Below are positions 16,783-24,333 of a stretch of DNA of 64,000 nucleotides, in pieces. How positions within the stretch are numbered: the stretch's first letter is position 1; each line of letters opens with the position of its first letter. A program made the position numbers and the translations under genes. Origin of the DNA: CAWGUU01 sp963825765 (GTDB lineage Bacteria > Actinomycetota > Acidimicrobiia > Acidimicrobiales > AC-14); contig CAWGUU010000004.1 in the NCBI GenBank assembly GCA_963825765.1, forward strand, positions 62,001 to 126,000, given 5' to 3'. Under the pieces are notes generated by a model. That model made no database searches, was not told where the DNA came from, and worked only from the letters and a program-made list of their open reading frames with translations.

Positions 16783-17793
16783 TCAGGGGTCGAGGAACTG
16801 GAGGACGCCGTCGGCGGTGCCGGCCACGACGACCCTGCCGGTGGCAGCGTCGACGGCCACGTCGTTCGGCTGTCGCACCGTCGACCATGTGCGGTCGGGT
16901 ACGAGCGTCTCGCCGGCGATGCGGTACGAGCGCAGCTGGTTGGTGCCGGTCAGGGTGACGTAAAGGCGGGACCGGGCGGCGTCGATGGCGAGGCCGTACG
17001 GCGCTCCTCCTCCCGTGCCCGCCCGGCCCACCTGGCGGATCCCGTCGGGGCCGGCGCGGAACACGAGCACCTCGTCACCCTGGGTGTCGGCGACGTAGAA
17101 CAGGCCGTCGGCGCCGGCTCGCACGTGCGTCGGCCCGATGCCGCACGCGGTCGATCCCAGCGAGCGCCCGTCGGGCGCGTAGGCCTCGATGCGCCGGCCG
17201 CGCACGCCGACGACGACCACCACCGAGCCGTCGGCCGACGAAGCCACCCCGCCCGGCTGCACCGGCGCGGCGACGACCGTCGCCGACCCGTCGGCGGCAA
17301 GGACGTGCACGGTGTCGGCCAGCTCGTCGCCGACGAACACCCGGTCGCCGGCGGCGGGCGCGGCGTCATGGGGCTGGCGGCCCACCGGGGTCTCGGACGT
17401 CACCGCCGCGGTCGCCAGGTCGACCCGGTAGAGGCGATCGTCCCCCTCGGAGGGAACCAGGAGCGGTCCACCCGGGCCGGCCAGCTGCACGTGCCGGGCG
17501 GCGCCCGCCAGCGGGACACGGGCCCGCTCGGTGCCGGTGGCGGCGTCCACCAGCACGATCCCGTCCGGCGCGCGCACGGCCACGGCGAGCGTGCCGGTCG
17601 TCGTGTCCCAGGCCAGGCCTTCGGGCTCGCCCGCCAACGCCACGAGCCGGCCGGGGAGGTTGGCGTCGGCGGGTGCGGCCTGGGCCGGCTCCGGCACGTC
17701 GGTGCGGGCGGGCGAGGCCGTCTCGCTCCCGCAGGCCACCAGCAGGACCGACACGGAGAAGGCGGCCGCAATCAGGGCGCGTCGAGGCATCAC
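16783..17793 (-). CDS. Secreted beta-propeller lipoprotein (YncE/NHL-like)
   Basis: The 336-residue protein begins with a lipoprotein signal (MMPRRALIAAAFSVSVLLVA followed by the Cys of ACGS). The mature part is made of short repeats of the propeller type: GLAWDTTTGTLAVAVRAPDG, DDRLYRVDLATAAVTSE, RVFVGDELADTVHVLAADG, GLFYVADTQGDEVLVFRAG, GLAIDAARSRLYVTLTG, DVAVDAATGRVVVAGTADGV. No catalytic residues stand out. It probably sits on the outer membrane face and may bind a ligand or a partner protein. It is convergent with the plus-strand molybdopterin pair and is divergent from the DUF998-like gene. Confidence 0.85.
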   Translation of the reverse strand: MMPRRALIAAAFSVSVLLVACGSETASPARTDVPEPAQAAPADANLPGRLVALAGEPEGLAWDTTTGTLAVAVRAPDGIVLVDAATGTERARVPLAGAARHVQLAGPGGPLLVPSEGDDRLYRVDLATAAVTSETPVGRQPHDAAPAAGDRVFVGDELADTVHVLAADGSATVVAAPVQPGGVASSADGSVVVVVGVRGRRIEAYAPDGRSLGSTACGIGPTHVRAGADGLFYVADTQGDEVLVFRAGPDGIRQVGRAGTGGGAPYGLAIDAARSRLYVTLTGTNQLRSYRIAGETLVPDRTWSTVRQPNDVAVDAATGRVVVAGTADGVLQFLDP

Positions 17794-17845
17794 ACCGACA
17801 GTTCGACACCGACGACCGCCCCGTATGGGAGGAACGCGTCATACC

Positions 17846-18517
17846 GTGAGGGGTGTGGTGTCGAAGACACCTTGCATGCGCCGACATCTCCGCTACACGG
17901 GCGTGGCCGCCGTCGTCACGGTCTGGACCACGCTGCTGACCGCCACCGCCGTCAGCGGCTTCGATCTCTTCGGCGGCGACCCCCTCAGCTACCTCGGCAC
18001 CCAACCGAGGTCGGCGGCGCTGTTCACGGTCGGGCTGTTGGTGCCGGCCGTCCTGCTGACCGCGTTCCACCAGTACGTCAGGGATCACTATCGGGTGTCG
18101 GCGGGCTTCTCCCTCGCCATGCTGGCCGGACTCGCCGGCCAGGTGGTGGCTGCGTTCGTGCCGATCGGCGGTGACCCCACGCTCCATCGCGTCCACACCA
18201 CCAGCGCCCTGATCCTCGGCATCTCGCTGCCACTGCTCATGTGGCGCTTCGCCGCCGGCCAGCCGACGGGTCCGTGGCGGCGGGTCGCGTACCTGCTGTT
18301 CTGGGCCGAGGCGGCGGCCTGCGCGGCAGGTCTCTACCTGTCGGCGATGTCGATCGCCCCTGTGGCCGAGATCCTGCCGGGCACGGTGTTCCACGTGTGG
18401 ATCGTCGTTCTCACCGTGGCCGCGGCCTGGAAGTCGGCCCCGGGCGCGAACACCGACCGGGTGGGGCCGTGGCCGGCGAGGGCGGCGGCGGCCAGCACGG
18501 CGGCGGCGGCGCTGTAG
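17846..18517 (+). CDS. DUF998-family membrane protein
   Basis: About 223 residues with six hydrophobic segments: YTGVAAVVTVWTTLLTAT, SAALFTVGLLVPAVLLTAF, FSLAMLAGLAGQVVAAFV, HTTSALILGISLPLLMWRF, LLFWAEAAACAAGLYLSAM, TVFHVWIVVLTVAAAWKS. FGGDPLSYLGT and FVPIGGDPTLHRVH are typical of the family. A GGGAGGAA site at 17827-17834 supports the GTG start at 17846; the later ATG (17876) lacks one. The last 25 residues are Ala-rich and lie antisense to the 3' end of the toroid gene (184-base overlap), so the true stop may be functionally irrelevant. Function is unknown. Confidence 0.75.
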   Translation: MRGVVSKTPCMRRHLRYTGVAAVVTVWTTLLTATAVSGFDLFGGDPLSYLGTQPRSAALFTVGLLVPAVLLTAFHQYVRDHYRVSAGFSLAMLAGLAGQVVAAFVPIGGDPTLHRVHTTSALILGISLPLLMWRFAAGQPTGPWRRVAYLLFWAEAAACAAGLYLSAMSIAPVAEILPGTVFHVWIVVLTVAAAWKSAPGANTDRVGPWPARAAAASTAAAAL

Positions 18518-19416
18518 GTGGTGAGCTCGCCGGCGGGGAAGAGCACCCGCTGGGGGTGCACCATCCCCGTGTGCCACCGCCCGCCGGGAGCCCGCAGGTG
18601 GCCGGCGGCGTCGAACAGCTGCCGGGCCCACGCCGTCTCACCCACGGCCAGGTGGGCGAGGGCGCACTCGCAGGTCTCGGCCGCGGTGACCCAGTCCTTG
18701 TCGGCCACACACCGCACGCCCAGCCCGTCGAGGACGAACCGGTCACGACCGGCGGCCAGCCTGCCCCGACCCTCCCCGCCGCCGACGATGCCGGCCAGCA
18801 CCGGGTAGTACCAGTCCATGGCCCAGCGGTCCTTGGGCAGGAAGGCGTCGGGCCGGTGGGCGACGGCGGCGGCCAGGGCCTGCGCCGCCCGTTCCCACGC
18901 CGGTCTCGACCGGCCCAGCATGGCGGCCACCGACAGCGCCGACCGCAGGCTGTGGCCGGTGCTCGACGAGGCGGTGAGCAGGGCGAACGACCAGGGCGTG
19001 CCGTCGGCGTAGCGGGCCCAGACCACCTCGCCGCCCGGCCGCTGCAGCCCGAGGACGAACCCCATGGCCCGCTCCACGACGGGCCACATCCGGCGCAGGA
19101 AGGCGTCATCGCCGGTGGCCAGGTGGTGGTGGCGCACGCCGGTCGCAACGTAGGCGGTGACGTTGGCGTCGAGCGTCGTCTCCTCCACCCGGCCGGCGAC
19201 GTAGTAACGGTGCCAGGCCCCGTCGGGCCGCTGGGTCGAGGCCAGCCAGCGGTAGGCCCGCTCGGCCTCGAGGTGGCGGCCGCCCACGTCGAGCGCCATC
19301 GCCGCTTCCACGTGGTTCCAGGGGTCGGCGTGCCCACCGGGGAACCACGGGATCATCCCGTCACGCTGCTGGACCTCGGCGATCCAGTCGACGCTGGCTG
19401 CCATGTCGGCATTCAC
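18334..19416 (-). CDS. Alpha/alpha-toroid protein (prenyltransferase/glycosidase-like fold)
   Basis: About 360 residues. The sequence has the repeated helical pairs of alpha/alpha barrels: GGHADPWNHVEAAMALDVGG, AERAYRWLASTQRPDGAWH, TAYVATGVRHHHLATGDDAF, and DRWAMDWYYPVLAGIVGG, plus a late HTGMVHPQRVLFPAGELTTY. It is often annotated as prenyltransferase in actinobacteria, but it equally resembles six-hairpin glycosidase-like proteins; I would not name the reaction. The GTG start overlaps the methyltransferase stop by 4 bases (GTGA). The last 60 or so residues lie antisense to the DUF998 gene and may not belong to the fold. It is part of a GT4-methyltransferase-toroid operon. Confidence 0.75.
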   Translation of the reverse strand: MNADMAASVDWIAEVQQRDGMIPWFPGGHADPWNHVEAAMALDVGGRHLEAERAYRWLASTQRPDGAWHRYYVAGRVEETTLDANVTAYVATGVRHHHLATGDDAFLRRMWPVVERAMGFVLGLQRPGGEVVWARYADGTPWSFALLTASSSTGHSLRSALSVAAMLGRSRPAWERAAQALAAAVAHRPDAFLPKDRWAMDWYYPVLAGIVGGGEGRGRLAAGRDRFVLDGLGVRCVADKDWVTAAETCECALAHLAVGETAWARQLFDAAGHLRAPGGRWHTGMVHPQRVLFPAGELTTYSAAAAVLAAAALAGHGPTRSVFAPGADFQAAATVRTTIHTWNTVPGRISATGAIDIADR

Positions 19417-20135
19417 GACGGCTTCACCGCGTAGAGCACCAGGCTCTTGCCGAGGACCGGGTTCAGGGTGTGGTCCAGCCGACGGACGGCAGGGTTGGCG
19501 CGGGTGATGTCCCACACGAGGAAGCGGTGGTACTGGCGCACCGGCCAGGCGTCGGGCCGTTCGAGCCCGACCAGGCAGCGCAGCCACCAGTAGGGCGAGT
19601 GCAGGGCGTGGGCGTGGGAGATGTCGTCGACCCGCAGCCCGGCCGCCTCCAGCCGGGCGGCGAGCACCCGGCGGCGGTAGATGCGGACGTGGCCGTCGGG
19701 GACGGCGGGGGCGTGGTAGTCGGACGACAGCGCCCAGCACACCCGCTCCGGGAACCATCGGGGCACGGTGACTGCCAGCCTGCCGCCGGGGCGCAGGACC
19801 CGTACCAGCTCGGCGATGGCGGCCCGGTCGTCAACTACGTGCTCGAGGACCTCCGCCGCGATCAGCCTGTCGAACGAGGCGTCGGCGAAGGGCAGGCCAA
19901 GCGCGTCCGCCGTGACCGCAACCGCGAGGGAGCCCGCCGGCGCCTGGCTCTCGGCCCGCATGGCCGCGAACATCCCGGCCACGTCCTTGGTCTCCCGGTC
20001 GCTGCGGTCGAGCGCCACCACGTCGGCCCCCCGGCGGAAGGCCTCGAAGGCGTGCCGGCCCCCGCCGCAGCCCAGGTCCAACACCCGGTGGCCGGCGCCG
20101 AGGCCGCCGAGCCGTCGTACGTCAACCGTGAGCAT
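19413..20135 (-). CDS. Class I SAM-dependent methyltransferase
   Basis: A protein of 240 residues with clear SAM motifs: VLDLGCGGGRHAFEAFRRGA (18-37), VVALDRSDRETKDVAG, DALGLPFADASFDRLIAAEV, and VLRPGGRLAVTVPRWFPERV. The C-terminal half (YHAPAVPDGHVRIYRRRVLA and onward) is a family-specific extension. It looks like a UbiE/BioC-like methyltransferase acting on a small molecule or lipid sugar. Its start overlaps the end of the GT4 gene by 14 bases, and its end overlaps the toroid gene start by 4, so the three genes should be translated as a unit. The glycolipid context suggests a sugar or lipid substrate, by inference only. Confidence 0.88.
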   Translation of the reverse strand: MLTVDVRRLGGLGAGHRVLDLGCGGGRHAFEAFRRGADVVALDRSDRETKDVAGMFAAMRAESQAPAGSLAVAVTADALGLPFADASFDRLIAAEVLEHVVDDRAAIAELVRVLRPGGRLAVTVPRWFPERVCWALSSDYHAPAVPDGHVRIYRRRVLAARLEAAGLRVDDISHAHALHSPYWWLRCLVGLERPDAWPVRQYHRFLVWDITRANPAVRRLDHTLNPVLGKSLVLYAVKPS

Positions 20136-21378
20136 GCATGACCTGCCGGTAGTGCCCGACCGTCGCCTCCGCCGTCGCCCGCCAGGTGAAGCGCTCGAGC
20201 ACCCGCCGCTGGCCTGCCTGGCCCAGCCGCCGGCGCAGGTCGGCGTCGTCGAGGGCCTCGCCGATGGCGGCGGCCAACGCCCCGGGGTCCCCGGGCGGCA
20301 CCAGCAGGCCCGTCTCGCGGTGCCGGCCGACAACCTCGGGCAGGGCGCCCCCGGTGGTGCTGACCACCGGTACGCCACAGGCCATGGCCTCCACCGCCGG
20401 CAGCGAGAACCCTTCATACAGCGACGGCACCACCGCCACCTCAGCCGACGCGTACAGCTCCACCATGCGGGGGGCGTCGACCGCGCCGGCGACCGTCACC
20501 GCCCCCTCCAGCCCCAGCCGCTCGATGGCCGCGGGCACGAGGCTCCCGTCACGGGGCGGGCCGACGATGACCAGCTCGGCGTGGCGCTCGGTGCGGACCT
20601 TGGCCAGCGCCTCCAGCAGGGGCACCAGGCCCTTGAGGGCGACGTCGGCGCTGGCGGTGGTCATCAGCCGGCCCGGCACCCGGGCCACGTGGGGCAACGG
20701 CCGGAACCAGTCGGTGTCCACGCCCACCGGCACCACCGCCACCTGCCCGGCGCGGGCGCCCATCAGCCGGCAGATGTCGCGTGCCGACGACTCCGACACC
20801 GTCAGGAGGCGCGGCAGCCGCCGCAGCACCCGCTTCTGCATCCGGACGAAGCCGTACCAGCGCCGCAGGCCCATGCGCCGCTGCCAGTCGGCGGCCTGGG
20901 CCAGCTCCAGGTCGCGGTCGACGGTGATCGGGTGGTGGATCGTGGCCACCACCGGCAGTCCGTCGCGGGCGATGCCGAGGATCCCGTAGCCGAGGCACTG
21001 GTTGTCGTGGACGACGTCGAAGTCGGCCCGCCTCGGACGCAGCATCCGCCTTACGCGCAGGCTGAAGGTCAGCGGCTCGGGGAAGCCGCCGGCGCACATC
21101 GTCCCGAACTCGACCACGTCGACGGGCCCGCGGAACTCGTCGCGCCGGGGCGTCCGGAACGGGTCCTCGGGGCGGTACAGGTCGAGACTGGGCACCTCGG
21201 TGAGGGTGACGCCCGGGGCCAGGTCGGGGTAGGGCGGGCCGCTGAACACCTCGACGGTGTGGCCGAGGGCGACAAGCTCCCGGCTGAGGTAGTGGACGTA
21301 CACGCCCTGGCCACCGGAGTGCGGGTTGCCCCGGTAGGTCAGGAGGGCGACCCGCAGGGGGCCGTCGGCGTCGGGCAT
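20122..21378 (-). CDS. GT4 family glycosyltransferase
   Basis: The 418-residue protein is a GT-B enzyme. It opens MPDADGPLRVALLTYRGNPH with the glycine-rich SGGQGVYVHYLSRELVALGH loop. The C-terminal nucleotide-binding half has GVDTDWFRPLP, AVVPSLYEGFSLPAVEAMAC (with the E-x7-E catalytic motif), and GLLVPPGDPGALAAAIGEAL. This is the phosphatidylinositol-mannosyltransferase-like group, so a retaining hexosyl transfer to a membrane lipid is plausible. It is first in an operon with a methyltransferase and a toroid protein. Tandem hairpin repeats lie just upstream, between its start and the end of the lnt-like gene. Confidence 0.9.
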   Translation of the reverse strand: MPDADGPLRVALLTYRGNPHSGGQGVYVHYLSRELVALGHTVEVFSGPPYPDLAPGVTLTEVPSLDLYRPEDPFRTPRRDEFRGPVDVVEFGTMCAGGFPEPLTFSLRVRRMLRPRRADFDVVHDNQCLGYGILGIARDGLPVVATIHHPITVDRDLELAQAADWQRRMGLRRWYGFVRMQKRVLRRLPRLLTVSESSARDICRLMGARAGQVAVVPVGVDTDWFRPLPHVARVPGRLMTTASADVALKGLVPLLEALAKVRTERHAELVIVGPPRDGSLVPAAIERLGLEGAVTVAGAVDAPRMVELYASAEVAVVPSLYEGFSLPAVEAMACGVPVVSTTGGALPEVVGRHRETGLLVPPGDPGALAAAIGEALDDADLRRRLGQAGQRRVLERFTWRATAEATVGHYRQVMHAHG

Positions 21379-21401
21379 TGGCCGGTGAGCCTACGGCCCT
21401 G

Positions 21402-21522
21402 CACCGAACCGGGGCGGCTCAACCGCGTCAGGCGCCGCTAGGTCGCCCCAGTTCGCTGGTTCCGCCCTCCCCACCGAACTGGGGCGGCTCAGTCGCGCTA
21501 TACGCGCCTACGTCGCCCCGGT
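21402..21522. repeat. Two tandem imperfect hairpin repeats
   Basis: Two copies of a roughly 52-base unit (21402-21453 and 21471-21522) each begin CCGAAC(C/T)GGGGCGGCTCA and end CGCCCC(A/G)GTT. Each can form a stem of about 12 bp (CGAACNGGGGCG against CGCCCCNGTTCG). The second copy and most of the first are also read as the last 30 or so codons of the lnt-like gene. They could end lnt transcription or be a small mobile palindrome of the REP type. Confidence 0.55.
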
Positions 21523-23068
21523 TTGACGATGGCGCCCGCTTTTGCCTCCTGGCGACGAGAAGCCCCCAAAGCAAGCCGAGGCCCGCCGCCGCCATCACCG
21601 GCACCGAGCCGATCACCGTCCACGGCGTGTCCCCCGTCCGCAGCTGGACGACCCCCTCCAACACCGCCGGGAGGCCGAGGGGCGAACTCTGCAAGACCCG
21701 CCCGTCGTGGTCGACGACCACCGAGTAACCGGTGGGTGCCGCCTGCAGCACCCATCTGCCGGTCTGGATGGCGCGCAGGCGGGCGGCGGCGACCTCCTGG
21801 GCCGGCACCTGGGCGTCCCGGTAGGAGGACGCGTTGGTGGGCACCAGCAGGATGGCGGCGTCGGCCCGCACGGCGGCGCGGGCCCGGTCCTCGAAGAAGA
21901 CCTCGTAGGAGACGAGGACGCCGAACGTGCCGGCACCCGTGTCGAGGACGCCGACGCCGCGGCCGGCGATGGCGTCGCGCGGCACGTCGGACAGGTCGGC
22001 CAGCCGGTCGAAGAACGTCCGGGCGGGCACGTACTCCCCGAACGGGACCCTGTGCACCTTGTCGTAGCGAGCGACCACCTGCCCGTCGGGCCCCCACGCC
22101 ACCGCCGCGTTCAGGAACCTGTTGGCGCCCACGTCCTCGACCACGCCGGCGACCAGCGTCGTCCGCAGCCTGGTGGCGAGCGACGACAGGGCCTCCTCCT
22201 GGTCGGAGCCGGCGAGGGCGCCGTCGGTGTCGACCACGTCCTCCGGCCACAGCACCAGGTCCAAATCGAGCCGGAGCACGGCCGAGGCCCGCACCTGTGC
22301 GGCGAGCACGTCGGCGGGGTCGCCGTCGACGGCGCGCAGGCCTCTGGGACCCCCGCCCTGGACGGCCGCCGCCTCGATCCGTCCCGACTCCCGGCCGGCG
22401 GGCGCCACCGCACCGGCCGCGGCCAGTACCGCGGCCAGGCCGACGCCGGCCAGGCCGCCGACGACGGGCGCCACTCGAGAGCCCCGTGCCGTCCGGAACG
22501 CGCCCTTCACCAGCATGGCCAGCCCGGCCCCGGCCAACCCCACCACGCCGACGACCAGCAGCCGCCCGCCGAGCCGGGAGGCGGCGGCGAGCGGGCCGTC
22601 CGCCTGGCCCAGGTCGATGCCGGCGAGCGGTAGGCCGCCAAAGGGGAAGGCGCCGCGCACCGCCTCGGCCGCAACCAGGGCCGACGGGAAGGCCACGATC
22701 CGCACCAGCCCCGAGGCCGGGACCAGGGCGAGGGCGATGGCGAGGATGACCGCCTCGAGGGCCACGGTGGCGAGGAACCCCGGGAGGCTGAAGTCCCGCA
22801 TCCACCACAGGGCCGGGAGATAGAACACCAGCCCGGCAACCAGGCCCACGCCCACCCGCCCGCCGGGCCGCCGGCCTTCCAGCGCCACGAACAGGCACGC
22901 CGCGCCCACCAGCGCCAGCGGCCAGGCGCCCCTCGAGAGCGGCCACGGCGGCAGGCTCAGGGCAAGCAGCAGGCCCCCGGCGACCCCCAGCCCGACAGCC
23001 GCGAGCGTCCCCGGATCGTGGTGAGCATCCTCCGGGGCCGACGGTTCAGGGCGAATAACGGTATCCAT
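21428..23068 (-). CDS. lnt: Apolipoprotein N-acyltransferase homologue with Ser at the nucleophile position
   Basis: 546 residues with an N-terminal block of about six membrane segments and a C-terminal nitrilase-like domain, the architecture of Lnt. The catalytic Glu (LVLWPEDVVDTD) and Lys (VARYDKVHRVPFGEYVP) are visible. The expected Cys of the nucleophile motif (normally CYEV) is a Ser here (LVSYEVFFEDRARAA). That change would remove the thioester route, so the protein may use Ser or may be inactive. It normally adds the third acyl chain to lipoproteins; several lipoproteins are encoded nearby. The last 28 residues are specified by the tandem hairpin repeat and are probably not functional. 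It is divergent from the P450 gene, with 23 bases between the two starts. Confidence 0.88.
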   Translation of the reverse strand: MDTVIRPEPSAPEDAHHDPGTLAAVGLGVAGGLLLALSLPPWPLSRGAWPLALVGAACLFVALEGRRPGGRVGVGLVAGLVFYLPALWWMRDFSLPGFLATVALEAVILAIALALVPASGLVRIVAFPSALVAAEAVRGAFPFGGLPLAGIDLGQADGPLAAASRLGGRLLVVGVVGLAGAGLAMLVKGAFRTARGSRVAPVVGGLAGVGLAAVLAAAGAVAPAGRESGRIEAAAVQGGGPRGLRAVDGDPADVLAAQVRASAVLRLDLDLVLWPEDVVDTDGALAGSDQEEALSSLATRLRTTLVAGVVEDVGANRFLNAAVAWGPDGQVVARYDKVHRVPFGEYVPARTFFDRLADLSDVPRDAIAGRGVGVLDTGAGTFGVLVSYEVFFEDRARAAVRADAAILLVPTNASSYRDAQVPAQEVAAARLRAIQTGRWVLQAAPTGYSVVVDHDGRVLQSSPLGLPAVLEGVVQLRTGDTPWTVIGSVPVMAAAGLGLLWGLLVARRQKRAPSSNRGDVGAYSATEPPQFGGEGGTSELGRPSGA

Positions 23069-23091
23069 TCCCTCCGTGGTACTTCTGGACC

Positions 23092-24321
23092 ATGACCGAC
23101 CTCGCCACCAAGATGACCGAGGCGGGGCTCACCAGCCCTATGCTGCCGGAGAACCGCAGCAATCCGTACCCTACGTACACGTTCATCAGGCAACACGAGC
23201 CGGTGCACCACGCCCCGGACGGCACCTGGGTCCTCACCCGCTACGACCACTCCGCCGCCGTGCTGCGCGACCCACGGTTCAGCAGCAGCCCATCCACGCT
23301 CGGCGAGGACTTCGACTGGTCGAAGGAGAGCCCGGTCCGCCAGGTGGGCTCGAACCTGATGATGTTCCTCGACCCGCCCGACCACACCCGCCTGCGGGGC
23401 CTGGTCAGTCAGGCGTTCACGCCCAAGCGGGTGGAGGAGCTGCGGGCGAGGATCCGCCAGCTGGTCGAGGACCTCCTCGACGACGTCGTCGAGCGGGGCG
23501 ACGGCCAGGTCGACGTCCTCGCCGACCTCGCCTACCCCCTGCCGACGGTCGTCATCTGCGAGCTGCTGGGGGTGCCGCTCGACGACCGTGAGCGGTTCAA
23601 GGGATGGGCCGCCGGCGGCTCCCGCCTCCTCGACGGCTACCTCGACGAGGCCACCATGATGGAGGCCATGGTCTCCGGGATGGAGCTGTTCCGGTACATG
23701 ACCGACCTGGTCGAGGACCGCCGCCGCCACCTGGGCGCCGATCTCCTCAGCGCCCTGATCACCGCCGAGGAGTCGGGCGACCGGCTGTCCCACGCCGAGC
23801 TGCTCACCACCGTCACCCTGCTGTTCGTCGCCGGCTTCGAGACCACGATGAACCTGGTCGGCAACGGCACCCTCGCCCTGCTCCACAACCCGGGCGAGAT
23901 GGCCCGGCTGCGCGACGACCCTGCGCTGGTGCGCTCGGGCGTGGAGGAGCTGATGCGCTACGACGGTCCGGTCCACATCACCGCCCGCATCGCCAAGACA
24001 GACGTCGAGATCGGAGGCGAGACGATCCGGGCGGGGGAGCAGGTCGTGGTGTCGCTGGCCGCGGCCAACCGCGATCCCGAGCAGTTCCCCGACCCCGACC
24101 GGCTCGACGTCTCCCGCTCGCCCAACCGCCACCTGGCCCTCGGCGGCGGCCCGCACTTCTGCCTCGGCGCGGCCCTGGCCCGGATCGAGGGGCAGGCCGC
24201 CTTCGGCGCCCTCCTGCGACGGTTCCCCCACCTCGAGCTGGCCACCGAGGAGCCCACGTACCGAGACCACTTCGTCATCCGCGGCCTCACCGACCTGAAG
24301 GTGGCCTACAGCACGTCGTAG
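23092..24321 (+). CDS. Cytochrome P450
   Basis: A 409-residue class I-type bacterial P450. The I-helix oxygen-activation motif is AGFETT (247-252), the K-helix ExxR is in EELMRYDGPV, and the haem-binding loop is GGGPHFCLGAALARIEGQ with the Cys ligand at about 357. There is no membrane anchor and no fused reductase, so a separate ferredoxin and reductase are needed. The P450 gene is followed 12 bases later by a B12-radical SAM gene, so the pair may form one small pathway. The start at 23092 has no good ribosome site and lies 23 bases from the lnt start, so the promoter must lie inside lnt. Confidence 0.95.
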   Translation: MTDLATKMTEAGLTSPMLPENRSNPYPTYTFIRQHEPVHHAPDGTWVLTRYDHSAAVLRDPRFSSSPSTLGEDFDWSKESPVRQVGSNLMMFLDPPDHTRLRGLVSQAFTPKRVEELRARIRQLVEDLLDDVVERGDGQVDVLADLAYPLPTVVICELLGVPLDDRERFKGWAAGGSRLLDGYLDEATMMEAMVSGMELFRYMTDLVEDRRRHLGADLLSALITAEESGDRLSHAELLTTVTLLFVAGFETTMNLVGNGTLALLHNPGEMARLRDDPALVRSGVEELMRYDGPVHITARIAKTDVEIGGETIRAGEQVVVSLAAANRDPEQFPDPDRLDVSRSPNRHLALGGGPHFCLGAALARIEGQAAFGALLRRFPHLELATEEPTYRDHFVIRGLTDLKVAYSTS

Positions 24322-24333
24322 GCTCACCGCGTC

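Noticed and set aside
21402..21522. CRISPR array
   Set aside because: There are only two repeat units, each palindromic over its whole length, with no spacers or cas genes.
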